Of a stretch of DNA of 64,000 nt, positions 57,763 to 64,000 are shown piece after piece. The position numbers and the translations under genes were made by a program. Under the pieces are notes generated by a model. That model did not search any database, was not told the DNA's origin, and saw only the letters and a program-made list of their open reading frames with translations. This DNA comes from Salinirubellus litoreus. Its GTDB lineage: Archaea > Halobacteriota > Halobacteria > Halobacteriales > Haloarculaceae. Where the stretch lies: positions 1,984,001-2,048,000 of the forward strand of contig NZ_CP147841.1 in assembly GCF_037335815.1 (NCBI RefSeq), in the 5' to 3' direction. How positions within the stretch are numbered: the stretch's first letter is position 1; each line of letters starts with the position of its first letter.

Positions 57763-59438
57763 GCCTCGAAGAACCCACTCCCCCCGAAACGGACGTCGGC
57801 GTGACCGAGGACGGCACCGTCGACTACGACGCGCTCGAGGAACTGCTCGGCGAGCACGTCCTCGACCGCGAGACGCACATCAACGCCGAGGCGTTCGTCG
57901 TTCGGCCCGACGAGGTTCAGGACGTCCTCCGGACGCTGAAGGGCGAGGCGGGCTTCGATCACCTCTCCTGTCTCACCGCACAGGAGTACAGTGACCGCTT
58001 CGAGTCGATCTACCACCTGAAGAAGTACGACGACCCGACCCAGGAGGTCGGCGTCGTCGTCCCCACCTCGACCGACCGGCCCGTGAGCCAGACGGCCGAA
58101 CCGGTCTACCTGACCGCCAACTGGCACGAGCGCGAGGCGTACGACCTCGTCGGGATCGAGTACGAGGGTCATCCCGACCTCCGGCGGATCCTCATGCCCG
58201 AGACCTGGCAGGGCCACCCGATGCGGGCCGACTACAACCAGGAGAAGCCCCAGGTCGTCACGCTGCGCGAGCACGCCAACCCGCTCCAGGACGACCACCG
58301 GAGCGGCGACGACGCCGACACGATGTTCCTGAACATCGGTCCCCACCACCCGGCCACCCACGGCGTGCTCCACCTGAAGACGGTGCTCGACGGCGAGCAG
58401 GTCGCCGACGTCGATCCGGACGTCGGCTACCTCCACCGGTGTGAGGAGCAGATGGCCCAGCAGAGCACCTACCGCCACCAGATCATGCCCTACCCGGACC
58501 GGTGGGACTACACCGCGAACATGCCAAACGAGTGGGCGTACGCGCGGGCCGCCGAGGACCTCGCGGACCTCGACGTCCCCGACTACGCGAAGGTGCTCCG
58601 GACGCTCGGGTCCGAGCTCTCCCGCATGACCGGCCACTTCCTCGCGCTGGGGACGTTCGCCCTCGACGTCTACGGGGACTTCACGGCCATCTTCATGTAC
58701 GCCATCCGCGACCGGGAGATCGCCCAGGACATCCTGGAGGATCTCACCGGCCAGCGGATGATGTACAACTACTTCCGGCTCGGTGGCGTGGCGTGGGACC
58801 TCCCCGAGCCCCGCGAGGAGTTCTTCGAGAAGACCCGGGACTTCCTCGAGGACCTCCCCGAGCGCCTGGAGGAGTACCACAACATGGTCACCTCCAACGA
58901 GATCTTCCAGATGCGGTGTGTCAACACCGGCATCCTGAACCCGGAGGTCGCCAAGTCCTACGGGGCGACCGGGCCGGTCGCCCGGGGCTCGGGCATCGAC
59001 TACGACCTCCGGCGCGACGACCCCTACGGCTACTACGACCAGCTCGACTGGGATGTCGTCACCGAGGACGGCTGTGACAACTACTCGCGGGTGCTCGTCC
59101 GGATGCAGGAGGTCGAGGAGTCCGCGAAGATCGTCTCCCAGTGTATCGACCTGCTGGAGGACTGGCCCGAGGACGACCGCGAGATCCAGTCGAACGTCCC
59201 GCGGACGCTCAAGCCGGAGAACGACACCGAGATCTACCGCGCGGTCGAGAACGCGAAGGGCGAACTCGGCGTCTACATCCGGGCCGACGGCACCGACAAG
59301 CCCGCCCGGTTCAAGATCCGGAGCCCGTGCTTCCACAACCTCTCGACGCTGGCCGAGATGTCCGAGGGGGAGTACGTGCCCGACCTCATCGCCTCGCTCG
59401 GTAGCCTCGACATCGTACTCGGGGAGGTGGACCGCTGA
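57759..59438 (+). CDS. nuoCD: NADH dehydrogenase-like complex fused subunit C/D
   Basis: A 559-residue fusion. The C part covers residues 1-180 (FDHLSCLTAQEYSDRFESIYHL ... LTANWHEREAYDLVGIEYEGHPDLRRILMPETWQGHPMRADY). The D part covers 190-559 (MFLNIGPHHPATHGVLHLKT, VGYLHRCEEQMAQQSTYRH, ELSRMTGHFLALG, ending RFKIRSPCFHNLSTLAEM and GSLDIVLGEVDR). NuoD contributes the quinone-binding cavity next to N2. The fusion is common in haloarchaea. The stop overlaps the nuoH ATG by one base. Confidence 0.96.
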   Translation: MSLEEPTPPETDVGVTEDGTVDYDALEELLGEHVLDRETHINAEAFVVRPDEVQDVLRTLKGEAGFDHLSCLTAQEYSDRFESIYHLKKYDDPTQEVGVVVPTSTDRPVSQTAEPVYLTANWHEREAYDLVGIEYEGHPDLRRILMPETWQGHPMRADYNQEKPQVVTLREHANPLQDDHRSGDDADTMFLNIGPHHPATHGVLHLKTVLDGEQVADVDPDVGYLHRCEEQMAQQSTYRHQIMPYPDRWDYTANMPNEWAYARAAEDLADLDVPDYAKVLRTLGSELSRMTGHFLALGTFALDVYGDFTAIFMYAIRDREIAQDILEDLTGQRMMYNYFRLGGVAWDLPEPREEFFEKTRDFLEDLPERLEEYHNMVTSNEIFQMRCVNTGILNPEVAKSYGATGPVARGSGIDYDLRRDDPYGYYDQLDWDVVTEDGCDNYSRVLVRMQEVEESAKIVSQCIDLLEDWPEDDREIQSNVPRTLKPENDTEIYRAVENAKGELGVYIRADGTDKPARFKIRSPCFHNLSTLAEMSEGEYVPDLIASLGSLDIVLGEVDR

Positions 59439-60580
59439 TGGTCCAGAGCGGGAACGGGACCACCACGGCCAACGGGACGGCCACGGCTACGCCGGACGGT
59501 GCCGCGAACGCGACGAACGCCTCGGCCGCCGCCGGCGACGTCACCACGCTCACGGAGACGATCACGGGTCTGCTCGGGATCTCTGGGCCGGGCGCGGACT
59601 TCCTCGCCGGCCTCATCGGCGGGGCGCTCATCATCACGTTCCTGCTCACGCTGGTGGCGGTCTCCGGCATCTGGGGCAAGCGGAAGATCACCGCCGCGTT
59701 CACCGACCGCGTCGCGGTCAATCGCGTTGGCCCGTTCGGGCTACTCATCATCGTGGCCGACGCCGTCCGCCTGCTCTCGAAGGAACTCATCATCCCCGAG
59801 GGCGTCGATCGGCCGGCCTGGGACATCGCGCCCATCGTCATGGTGTTCTCGGCGGTCGCCGGGTTCGCCGTCATCCCGATGGGGAGCGGTATCCAGCTCG
59901 CCGATCCGGAGGCCGGCCTCGTCTACGTGTTCGCCACCGCCTCGGTCGCCTCCGTCGGGCTGGTGATGGCGGGCTACTCCTCGAACAACAAGTACTCGCT
60001 GCTCGGCGGGCTCCGGGCGGTCGCGCAGAACCTCGCCTACGAGATCCCGCTGATAATCACGGCGGCGTCGGTGGTCGTCTTCGCCGGCAGCCTCCGGATG
60101 AGCGAGATCGTCGCCGCACAGGCCGTGCCGCTGCTCGAACTCGGCCCGATAGTGATCCCGGCCTGGTACGCGTTCGTCAACCCGTTCGCGTTCCTCCTGT
60201 TCATGGCCGCGAACCTCGCGGAGGTCGGACGTAACCCGTTCGACGTCCCCGAGGCCCCGACCGAGATCGTCGCCGGGTGGCAGACCGAGTACTCCTCGGT
60301 CTACTTCGTGCTGGGCTACCTCTCGGAGTTCCTGCACATCTTCCTCGGCGGCGCGATCATCGCGACCATCTTCCTCGGCGGCCCGGCGGGGCCCGTGCTG
60401 CCCGGGTTCCTCTGGTTCGTCATCAAGATGCTCGCGGTGTTCCTGTTCACCCAGTGGATGCGTTCGGCCATCCCGCGGGTGCGCATCGACCAGCTCATCG
60501 AGATCGGCTGGAAGGGGATGCTGGTCCTCTCCTTCGCGAACCTGGTGCTCACGGCCGTCATCGTGGGAGTGATAGCATGA
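59438..60580 (+). CDS. nuoH: NADH dehydrogenase-like complex subunit H
   Basis: A 380-residue membrane subunit with about nine helices. Signatures are TDRVAVNRVGPFGLLIIVADAVRLLSKELIIPE (quinone-chamber loop), MAANLAEVGRNPFDVPEAPTEIVAGWQTEYS and MLAVFLFTQWMRSAIPRVRIDQL. The N-terminus of about 50 residues is Asn/Thr/Ala-rich and would lie outside the membrane. It links the quinone site to the proton-pumping arm. nuoI begins inside its last codons (four-base overlap). Confidence 0.95.
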   Translation: MVQSGNGTTTANGTATATPDGAANATNASAAAGDVTTLTETITGLLGISGPGADFLAGLIGGALIITFLLTLVAVSGIWGKRKITAAFTDRVAVNRVGPFGLLIIVADAVRLLSKELIIPEGVDRPAWDIAPIVMVFSAVAGFAVIPMGSGIQLADPEAGLVYVFATASVASVGLVMAGYSSNNKYSLLGGLRAVAQNLAYEIPLIITAASVVVFAGSLRMSEIVAAQAVPLLELGPIVIPAWYAFVNPFAFLLFMAANLAEVGRNPFDVPEAPTEIVAGWQTEYSSVYFVLGYLSEFLHIFLGGAIIATIFLGGPAGPVLPGFLWFVIKMLAVFLFTQWMRSAIPRVRIDQLIEIGWKGMLVLSFANLVLTAVIVGVIA

Positions 60581-61038
60581 TCGGACTACTCAAGTCGATG
60601 GCAACGACCATGAAACACGCACTGGACGGCTCGACGTTCACCGTCGAGTACCCCGAGGACACGCCCGACGTGTCCCCGCGGTTCCGCGGCGTCCACAAGT
60701 TCAGCCAGGAGCGGTGCATCTGGTGTCGCCAGTGCGAGAACGTCTGCCCGAACGACACCATCCAGATCGTCACCGACGACCAGCGCAACGGCGAGCAGTA
60801 CAACCTCCACATCGGTCAGTGTATCTACTGCCGGCTGTGCGAGGAGGTCTGCCCCGTCGACGCGATCCTGCTCACCCAGAACTTCGAGTTCACGGCGAAC
60901 ACCAAGGACGAGTTCGCCTACAACATGGAGCAGCTCAAGAACGTCCCCTGGTACAAGGACATCGACCCGCTCGCCTCCCGCGAACCCGACCGCGGCGCGT
61001 GGATCGGTGAAGGGGAGGGCGAGATCGACTACCAATAG
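60577..61038 (+). CDS. nuoI: NADH dehydrogenase-like complex subunit I
   Basis: A 153-residue ferredoxin-type protein with two 4Fe-4S sites: CIWCRQCENVCP (Cys47, 50, 53, 57) and CIYCRLCEEVCP (Cys82, 85, 88, 92). It relays electrons to NuoB. Its stop is at 61036-61038. The left arm of the inserted cassette begins at 61041, two bases later, so the coding sequence is intact but the operon is interrupted. Confidence 0.96.
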   Translation: MIGLLKSMATTMKHALDGSTFTVEYPEDTPDVSPRFRGVHKFSQERCIWCRQCENVCPNDTIQIVTDDQRNGEQYNLHIGQCIYCRLCEEVCPVDAILLTQNFEFTANTKDEFAYNMEQLKNVPWYKDIDPLASREPDRGAWIGEGEGEIDYQ

Positions 61039-61040
61039 AA

Positions 61041-61208
61041 CCACCAAACTTTTGCACGCTCGCTCGGCGCGGCGGAGCCGCGCCTCGCTCGCGGCAAAAC
61101 TTTGGTTTCAAAACGCTCGTCACTCCCTGCGGTCGCTCCTCGCGCGCTGGCCTCGCTCCGCTCGGCCAGTGAACCGCTCGCTCCCTTCGGTCGCTCGCGC
61201 GGATACTG
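61041..61208 (+). repeat. Left arm of the inverted repeat
   Basis: It begins CCACCAAACTTTTGCACGCT and includes GGCGCGGCGGAGCCGCGCC and TTTGGTTTCAAAACGCTCGTC. Read against the reverse complement of 62203-62387, the outer 80 or so bases differ at one position. A short middle section differs and is about 15 nt shorter here. The inner 80 bases (TCGCTCCTCGCGCGCTGGCC onward) match almost perfectly again. Confidence 0.85.
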
Positions 61209-61376
61209 GGTTCAAGCAAACGATGGCCCCACGGGAATTCCTGTCGATAATGGTGGGAGTACGCGTAGGCGTGCTGAGTACACGGCGGGTATGTTACACC
61301 TCAGGGCAGTCATTGGGTGGCCGTTGTAGAACCAGTCTAACGAAATCATCTCTGATACTGATATCAATCCATGCTG

Positions 61377-62072
61377 TCACACAGGCCATTCGTTCGGACT
61401 TACCTCGGCAATCAGAACAGTGTATTCTTTCGGCAACCTAGCTAACTTCACTCGGATCCGCAATACTCCATAATCTTCACTCACGCGCTGCATATCGTCC
61501 CGTTGCTGACGTTCGAATGGGGAATTTCCTGATTTCACTTCAGCAAAGTAAACATCATTAGATGACGCATCACCAGGCGAAACCTCAATTCGGAGATCTG
61601 GGGACCATCCCACTTCAATCTCGTCTGGTAACTGTGGCTCAGCGTCCACCCAGACCACTCGTCCCTGTTTCGAAGGGGGCGCTTGCTCAGTAAAATAGTG
61701 TGCCAATGCGGGCGAGGTTTTGCCCTCAAGATATACCAACCCGAATCCCAAACCGCCGTACGTATTTGCTCCAACCGGGAACGTCACACTCTGTTCGTTC
61801 GACTCTATTGGTTCCCATTCGTTGCGCTGGGTGTCACTGATCAAATATGCATCAACGTCTGCGGGATCCTGTGGAGCGGGTGATTGTAGCCGTACCGGAT
61901 CCCCTGATGAACACATCTCATCTGCAAATTCTTCGGCTACTCTACGTGAGTTGAACTGCTTGACTGGACCTTCCTCTGGGACTATCTCACCGACACGACA
62001 ATTCTGTTCTTGAGCAGACTGTTTCAAAGCGACGCGGAACATCGACGTAATTTGTTCTTGAGTTCTCTGCAC
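61377..62072 (-). CDS. PD-(D/E)XK-like nuclease candidate (cassette cargo)
   Basis: A 231-residue protein of lower-GC codon use. The C-terminal region contains the pattern WSPDLRIEV (Asp159), then VYFAEVKSG (Glu178, Lys180), followed by QQRDDMQRV. This is the P-D ... E-x-K arrangement of the PD-(D/E)XK nuclease fold, with a helix carrying Gln after the last strand. The N-terminal 140 residues match nothing I recognise and could sense DNA or a partner. The gene opposes nuo transcription. The GTG start at 62072 overlaps the small ORF at 62024-62209. A restriction, defence or element-maintenance role is possible but unproven. Confidence 0.6.
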   Translation of the reverse strand: MQRTQEQITSMFRVALKQSAQEQNCRVGEIVPEEGPVKQFNSRRVAEEFADEMCSSGDPVRLQSPAPQDPADVDAYLISDTQRNEWEPIESNEQSVTFPVGANTYGGLGFGLVYLEGKTSPALAHYFTEQAPPSKQGRVVWVDAEPQLPDEIEVGWSPDLRIEVSPGDASSNDVYFAEVKSGNSPFERQQRDDMQRVSEDYGVLRIRVKLARLPKEYTVLIAEVSPNEWPV

Positions 62073-62209
62073 TCATTAGTTTCCGCTTGGGTAACGACCA
62101 ATCTACTGTCTGTAATGAATCCGATCACTGTATCGCGAATCCCCTTTCGGACAGCTATTGGAAAATTAGATGGAGTGAAACCCGAGGCCACCAGATGTTC
62201 CACCAGCAT
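62024..62209 (-). CDS. Small 61-residue ORF upstream of and overlapping the nuclease gene
   Basis: It begins MLVEHLVASGFTPSNFPIAV at an ATG lying in the inner edge of the right repeat arm. It continues RKGIRDTVIGFITDSRLVV and ends KLRRCSASL, overlapping the nuclease start by 49 nt in another frame. The peptide is basic and has a plausible helix-strand pattern. It may be a small partner such as an antitoxin or DNA-binding protein, or the original N-terminus of the nuclease separated by a frameshift. No homology is recognised. Confidence 0.45.
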   Translation of the reverse strand: MLVEHLVASGFTPSNFPIAVRKGIRDTVIGFITDSRLVVTQAETNECRELKNKLRRCSASL

Positions 62210-62387
62210 CCGCGAGCGACCGAAGGGAGCGAGCGGTTCACTGGCCGAGCGGAGCGAGGCCAGCGCGCGAGGAGCGACTAAGCGAGCCGAAGGCTCGCGC
62301 TGGAGCGACGAGCGTTTTGAAACCAAAGTTTTGCCGCGAGCGAGGCGCGGCTCCGCCGCGCCGAGCAAGCGTGCAAAAGTTTGGTGG
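62203..62387 (-). repeat. Right arm of the inverted repeat
   Basis: The reverse complement reproduces the left arm: CCACCAAACTTTTGCACGCT at the outer end, then the same GC palindromes and the inner GGCCAGTGAACCGCTCGCTC block. It has an extra segment of about 15 nt (CGAGCCTTCGGCTCG type) in the middle that the left arm lacks. It ends 48 nt before the nuoJ1 ATG. Confidence 0.85.
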
Positions 62388-62435
62388 GCGGGGAAACAGC
62401 AAGCTTGAAACCGATTCTCCGTTACGTCCAACGTA

Positions 62436-62708
62436 ATGGCTCTACTCGAGACCCTGGCGTTCGCGCTGTTCGCCCTCGTGACGGTGGGGAGCAGCCTGGG
62501 CGTCGTGCTGGTCCGCGACGTCTGGCACGCGGCGCTCCTGCTCGGGGCGGCGCTGACCAGCGTCGCGATCCACTACGTGATGCTCCGCGCCGAGTTCCTC
62601 GCGGCGATGCAGATCCTGGTGTACGTCGGTGGGGTGCTCATCCTCATCACGTTCGCCGTGATGCTCGTCCGCGATCAGGGGCCGGAACTGGAGGTGGACG
62701 GGGCGTGA
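62436..62708 (+). CDS. nuoJ1: NADH dehydrogenase-like complex subunit J, N-terminal half
   Basis: A 90-residue protein: LETLAFALFALVTVGSSLGVVLVRDVWHAALLLGAALTSVAIHYVMLRAEFLAAMQILVYVGGVLILITFAVML, the first three helices of NuoJ with the conserved VxVGGVxxLxxFAVML stretch. In haloarchaea nuoJ is encoded as two genes. The stop overlaps the GTG of nuoJ2 by four bases. It is separated from nuoI by the inserted cassette, so it either depends on read-through or has gained its own promoter. Confidence 0.93.
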   Translation: MALLETLAFALFALVTVGSSLGVVLVRDVWHAALLLGAALTSVAIHYVMLRAEFLAAMQILVYVGGVLILITFAVMLVRDQGPELEVDGA

Positions 62709-63055
62709 CGACCAGACCGCGCCTCGAGCGGAACGAGCGCCAGGCGGTCGGCCTCATCGCGCTCGTCCTCTTCGTCGTGCTGGCCGCGGTGTTCCTCACC
62801 GCGCGCCTCGGCACGCCGCAGGGGTTCCCCGGGGACGGCTCGATCACCGCCTCGATCGGCTACGCGATGTTCAACATCGACGACGGCGCGTTCCCCGCCG
62901 AGGGCTTCCTCGTCGCGTTCCTCATCATCGCGGTGGTGCTCGACGCCGCGCTTGACGCCGCGGTGATGCTCGCGAAGCGCGAGGGCGAGGGGCTCGGCCC
63001 GCTCGAGACGGACGGCGGCCGGGACGAGGTAACGGACGAGGGGGGTGACCGGTAG
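62705..63055 (+). CDS. nuoJ2: NADH dehydrogenase-like complex subunit J, C-terminal half
   Basis: A 116-residue protein. One helix (VGLIALVLFVVLAAVFLTARL) and, after GSITASIGYAMFNIDDGAFPAEGFLVAFLIIAVVLDAALDAAVMLA, a second. It covers the part of NuoJ downstream of the break in nuoJ1 and ends with an acidic tail. The GTG start overlaps the nuoJ1 stop. nuoK begins on the base after its stop. Confidence 0.88.
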   Translation: MTTRPRLERNERQAVGLIALVLFVVLAAVFLTARLGTPQGFPGDGSITASIGYAMFNIDDGAFPAEGFLVAFLIIAVVLDAALDAAVMLAKREGEGLGPLETDGGRDEVTDEGGDR

Positions 63056-63361
63056 ATGGCGGTCGCGACCCAGTACTACCTCGTGCTCTCGGCGGCCGTG
63101 TTCTGTATCGGACTGTTCGGCATCCTCACGCGCAGGAACGCGCTGATGTTCCTGATGAGCGTCGAGCTGATGCTGAACGCCGCGAACATCAACCTCGTCG
63201 CGTTCTCCTTCTACTGGGGGAACCTCACGGGGCAGGTGTTCAGCCTGTTCACGATGGCGCTGGCGGCGGCCGAGGTGGCCGTCGGCATCGGCATCATACT
63301 CGTGCTCTACCGCAACTTCCAGGACGTGGACGTGACGAAGGCGACGACGTTGAGGTGGTGA
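63056..63361 (+). CDS. nuoK: NADH dehydrogenase-like complex subunit K
   Basis: A 101-residue protein with three helices: YYLVLSAAVFCIGLFGILTRRNALMFLMSVELMLNAANINLVAF contains the conserved Glu of MSVELMLN in the proton channel. MALAAAEVAVGIGIILVLYR follows, with the second conserved Glu. The length is normal for the family. It directly follows nuoJ2 and lies three bases before nuoL. Confidence 0.96.
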   Translation: MAVATQYYLVLSAAVFCIGLFGILTRRNALMFLMSVELMLNAANINLVAFSFYWGNLTGQVFSLFTMALAAAEVAVGIGIILVLYRNFQDVDVTKATTLRW

Positions 63362-63364
63362 CAC

Positions 63365-64000
63365 ATGGCAGAAGGAATCTTCCCATTCGTTCCCGCTATC
63401 GCCGTGCTGCCGTTCGTATCGTTCCTGGTGGCGCTGTTCGCCGGGAAGTACATGCCGAAGCGGGGCGCGTTCGCCGGTATCGCCGCGACCGGCGGCTCGC
63501 TCCTGCTCTCGCTCGGTGCCCTGCTCTCGGTGTGGGGCATCCTGGGCGAGCCGACGGTCCACCAGTCCGTACTGTATACCTGGGTCGTCGGCCAGGGCAC
63601 GTTCGACCTGCACTTCGGCATCCTGATCGACCAGCTGAGCTCCCTGATGCTCGTCATCGTCTCGCTCATCGCTTTCCTCGTCCACATCTTCTCGCTCGGA
63701 TACATGAACGACGAGGGCGAGACCGGGCTCCCGCGGTACTACGCCGAACTCGGGCTGTTCACCGCGAGCATGCTCGCGTTCGTCATGTCCGACAACCTGC
63801 TGATGGCGTTCATGTTCTTCGAGCTCGTCGGGCTCTGCTCGTACCTGCTAATCGGCTTCTGGTTCCGCGAGGCCGGCCCGCCGTCGGCGGCGAAGAAGGC
63901 GTTTCTGGTGACTCGCTTCGGTGACTACTTCTTCCTCATCGGCGTGGTCGCCGTCTTCGCCACGTTCGGCACGTCGACGTTCGCCGGCAGCGAGGGCTTC
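63365..64000 (+). CDS. nuoL: NADH dehydrogenase-like complex subunit L, N-terminal part (cut by window edge)
   Basis: The first 212 residues are present. VGQGTFDLHFGILIDQLSSLMLVIVSLIAFLVHIFSLGYMNDEG is the antiporter-type N-terminal motif. MAFMFFELVGLCSYLLIGFWF includes the conserved Glu in the proton path, and AAKKAFLVTRFGDYFFLIGVV the conserved Lys. NuoL pumps protons and carries the long lateral helix (not in view). Confidence 0.96.
   Translation, partial: MAEGIFPFVPAIAVLPFVSFLVALFAGKYMPKRGAFAGIAATGGSLLLSLGALLSVWGILGEPTVHQSVLYTWVVGQGTFDLHFGILIDQLSSLMLVIVSLIAFLVHIFSLGYMNDEGETGLPRYYAELGLFTASMLAFVMSDNLLMAFMFFELVGLCSYLLIGFWFREAGPPSAAKKAFLVTRFGDYFFLIGVVAVFATFGTSTFAGSEGF

Larger units (their letters stand above)
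61041..62387. mobile_element. Inverted-repeat-bounded nuclease cassette inserted between nuoI and nuoJ
   Basis: About 1.35 kb bounded by near-identical inverted arms (next entries) with a lower-GC core of about 1 kb. The core carries a PD-(D/E)XK-like nuclease gene and a small overlapping ORF, both opposite to nuo. No transposase, integrase or recombinase is encoded, and no clear target-site duplication is seen (left flank ATAGAA, right flank GCGGGG). Base composition and codon use differ from the surrounding operon. This suggests acquired DNA, possibly mobilised in trans or left over from a larger element. Confidence 0.65.

Noticed and set aside
61041..62387. Calling the nuo insert a standard insertion sequence
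   Set aside because: No DDE, HUH, serine or tyrosine recombinase motif is encoded, and the inverted arms are far longer than ordinary IS termini.
1..64000. CRISPR array or cas genes
   Set aside because: No regularly spaced direct repeats of 25-40 bp were seen and no Cas protein motif appears among the genes.

Overview
The window is chromosomal DNA of a halophilic archaeon (class Halobacteria). The evidence is very high GC, proteins rich in Asp/Glu, leaderless genes with TATA-like boxes about 25-30 nt upstream, and archaeal or haloarchaeal families throughout: FEN1, SRP19, Gar1, archaeosortase A, diphthine synthase, Tfx, Trm5, RibL, PGF-CTERM anchoring, an Agl23-type membrane protein, PilB/PilC pilus proteins, and a Nuo complex that begins directly with nuoA-nuoB-nuoCD. 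The species cannot be named from this sequence.

Layout. 1-9.2 kb: the 5' end of FEN1, an unrecognised haloarchaeal protein, a GNAT acetyltransferase, a DUF3054-type membrane protein, an MFS transporter, an ornithine cyclodeaminase homologue with altered active-site positions, a presenilin-like intramembrane protease, and the gar1/srp19 pair. 8-11.1 kb: a divergent btuF / btuCD importer. 11-14.7 kb: small membrane, CAP-domain, zinc-ribbon, winged-helix, cupin and lipase-like genes. 15-18 kb: gamma-glutamyltransferase coupled to an OFA-type MFS transporter. 18.3-21.3 kb: a receiver-GAF-PAS protein and a Tat-exported beta-helix protein with no visible start codon. 21.4-29.6 kb: tRNA-Thr(GGU), the pilC/pilB pair, and two large pilin-like proteins carrying adhesion-type domains. 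29.7-35.2 kb: metallo-deacylase, archaeosortase A, dphB, a MaoC-like hydratase, trm5 and tRNA-Thr(CGU). 35.2-38.4 kb: sparse, heterogeneous DNA with a few regulators and a Nudix hydrolase. 38.4-49.1 kb: two further receiver-PAS proteins, a TRAM protein, Tfx, archaetidylserine synthase, an acidic HEAT-repeat protein, a secreted phospholipase-D-like protein, ribL plus a JAMM protease, and a RecJ/DHH protein. 49.1-50.0 kb: a non-coding stretch with repeated promoter-like boxes and inverted repeats. 50-56.5 kb: aminotransferase, ribH, agl23, purK, a BrkB-like protein and purE. 56.6-64.0 kb: the nuo operon (nuoA, B, CD, H, I, J1, J2, K and the start of nuoL).

The most striking feature is at 61041-62387. 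The nuo operon is split between nuoI and nuoJ by a cassette with near-identical, GC-rich inverted arms of about 170-185 nt. The arms surround about 1 kb of much lower-GC DNA. On the opposite strand this core encodes a PD-(D/E)XK-like nuclease candidate and an overlapping small upstream ORF. No transposase is present. A short palindrome-rich, in-frame insert in purK shares a sequence motif with the arms.

Functional links inside the window: BtuF carries a PGF-CTERM tail, and both archaeosortase A and an archaetidylserine synthase of the kind linked to this sorting pathway are encoded here. PilB/PilC sits between two pilin-like genes that plausibly use it. purK and purE lie either side of a membrane-protein gene. 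The nuo genes form a tightly overlapping operon everywhere except at the cassette.
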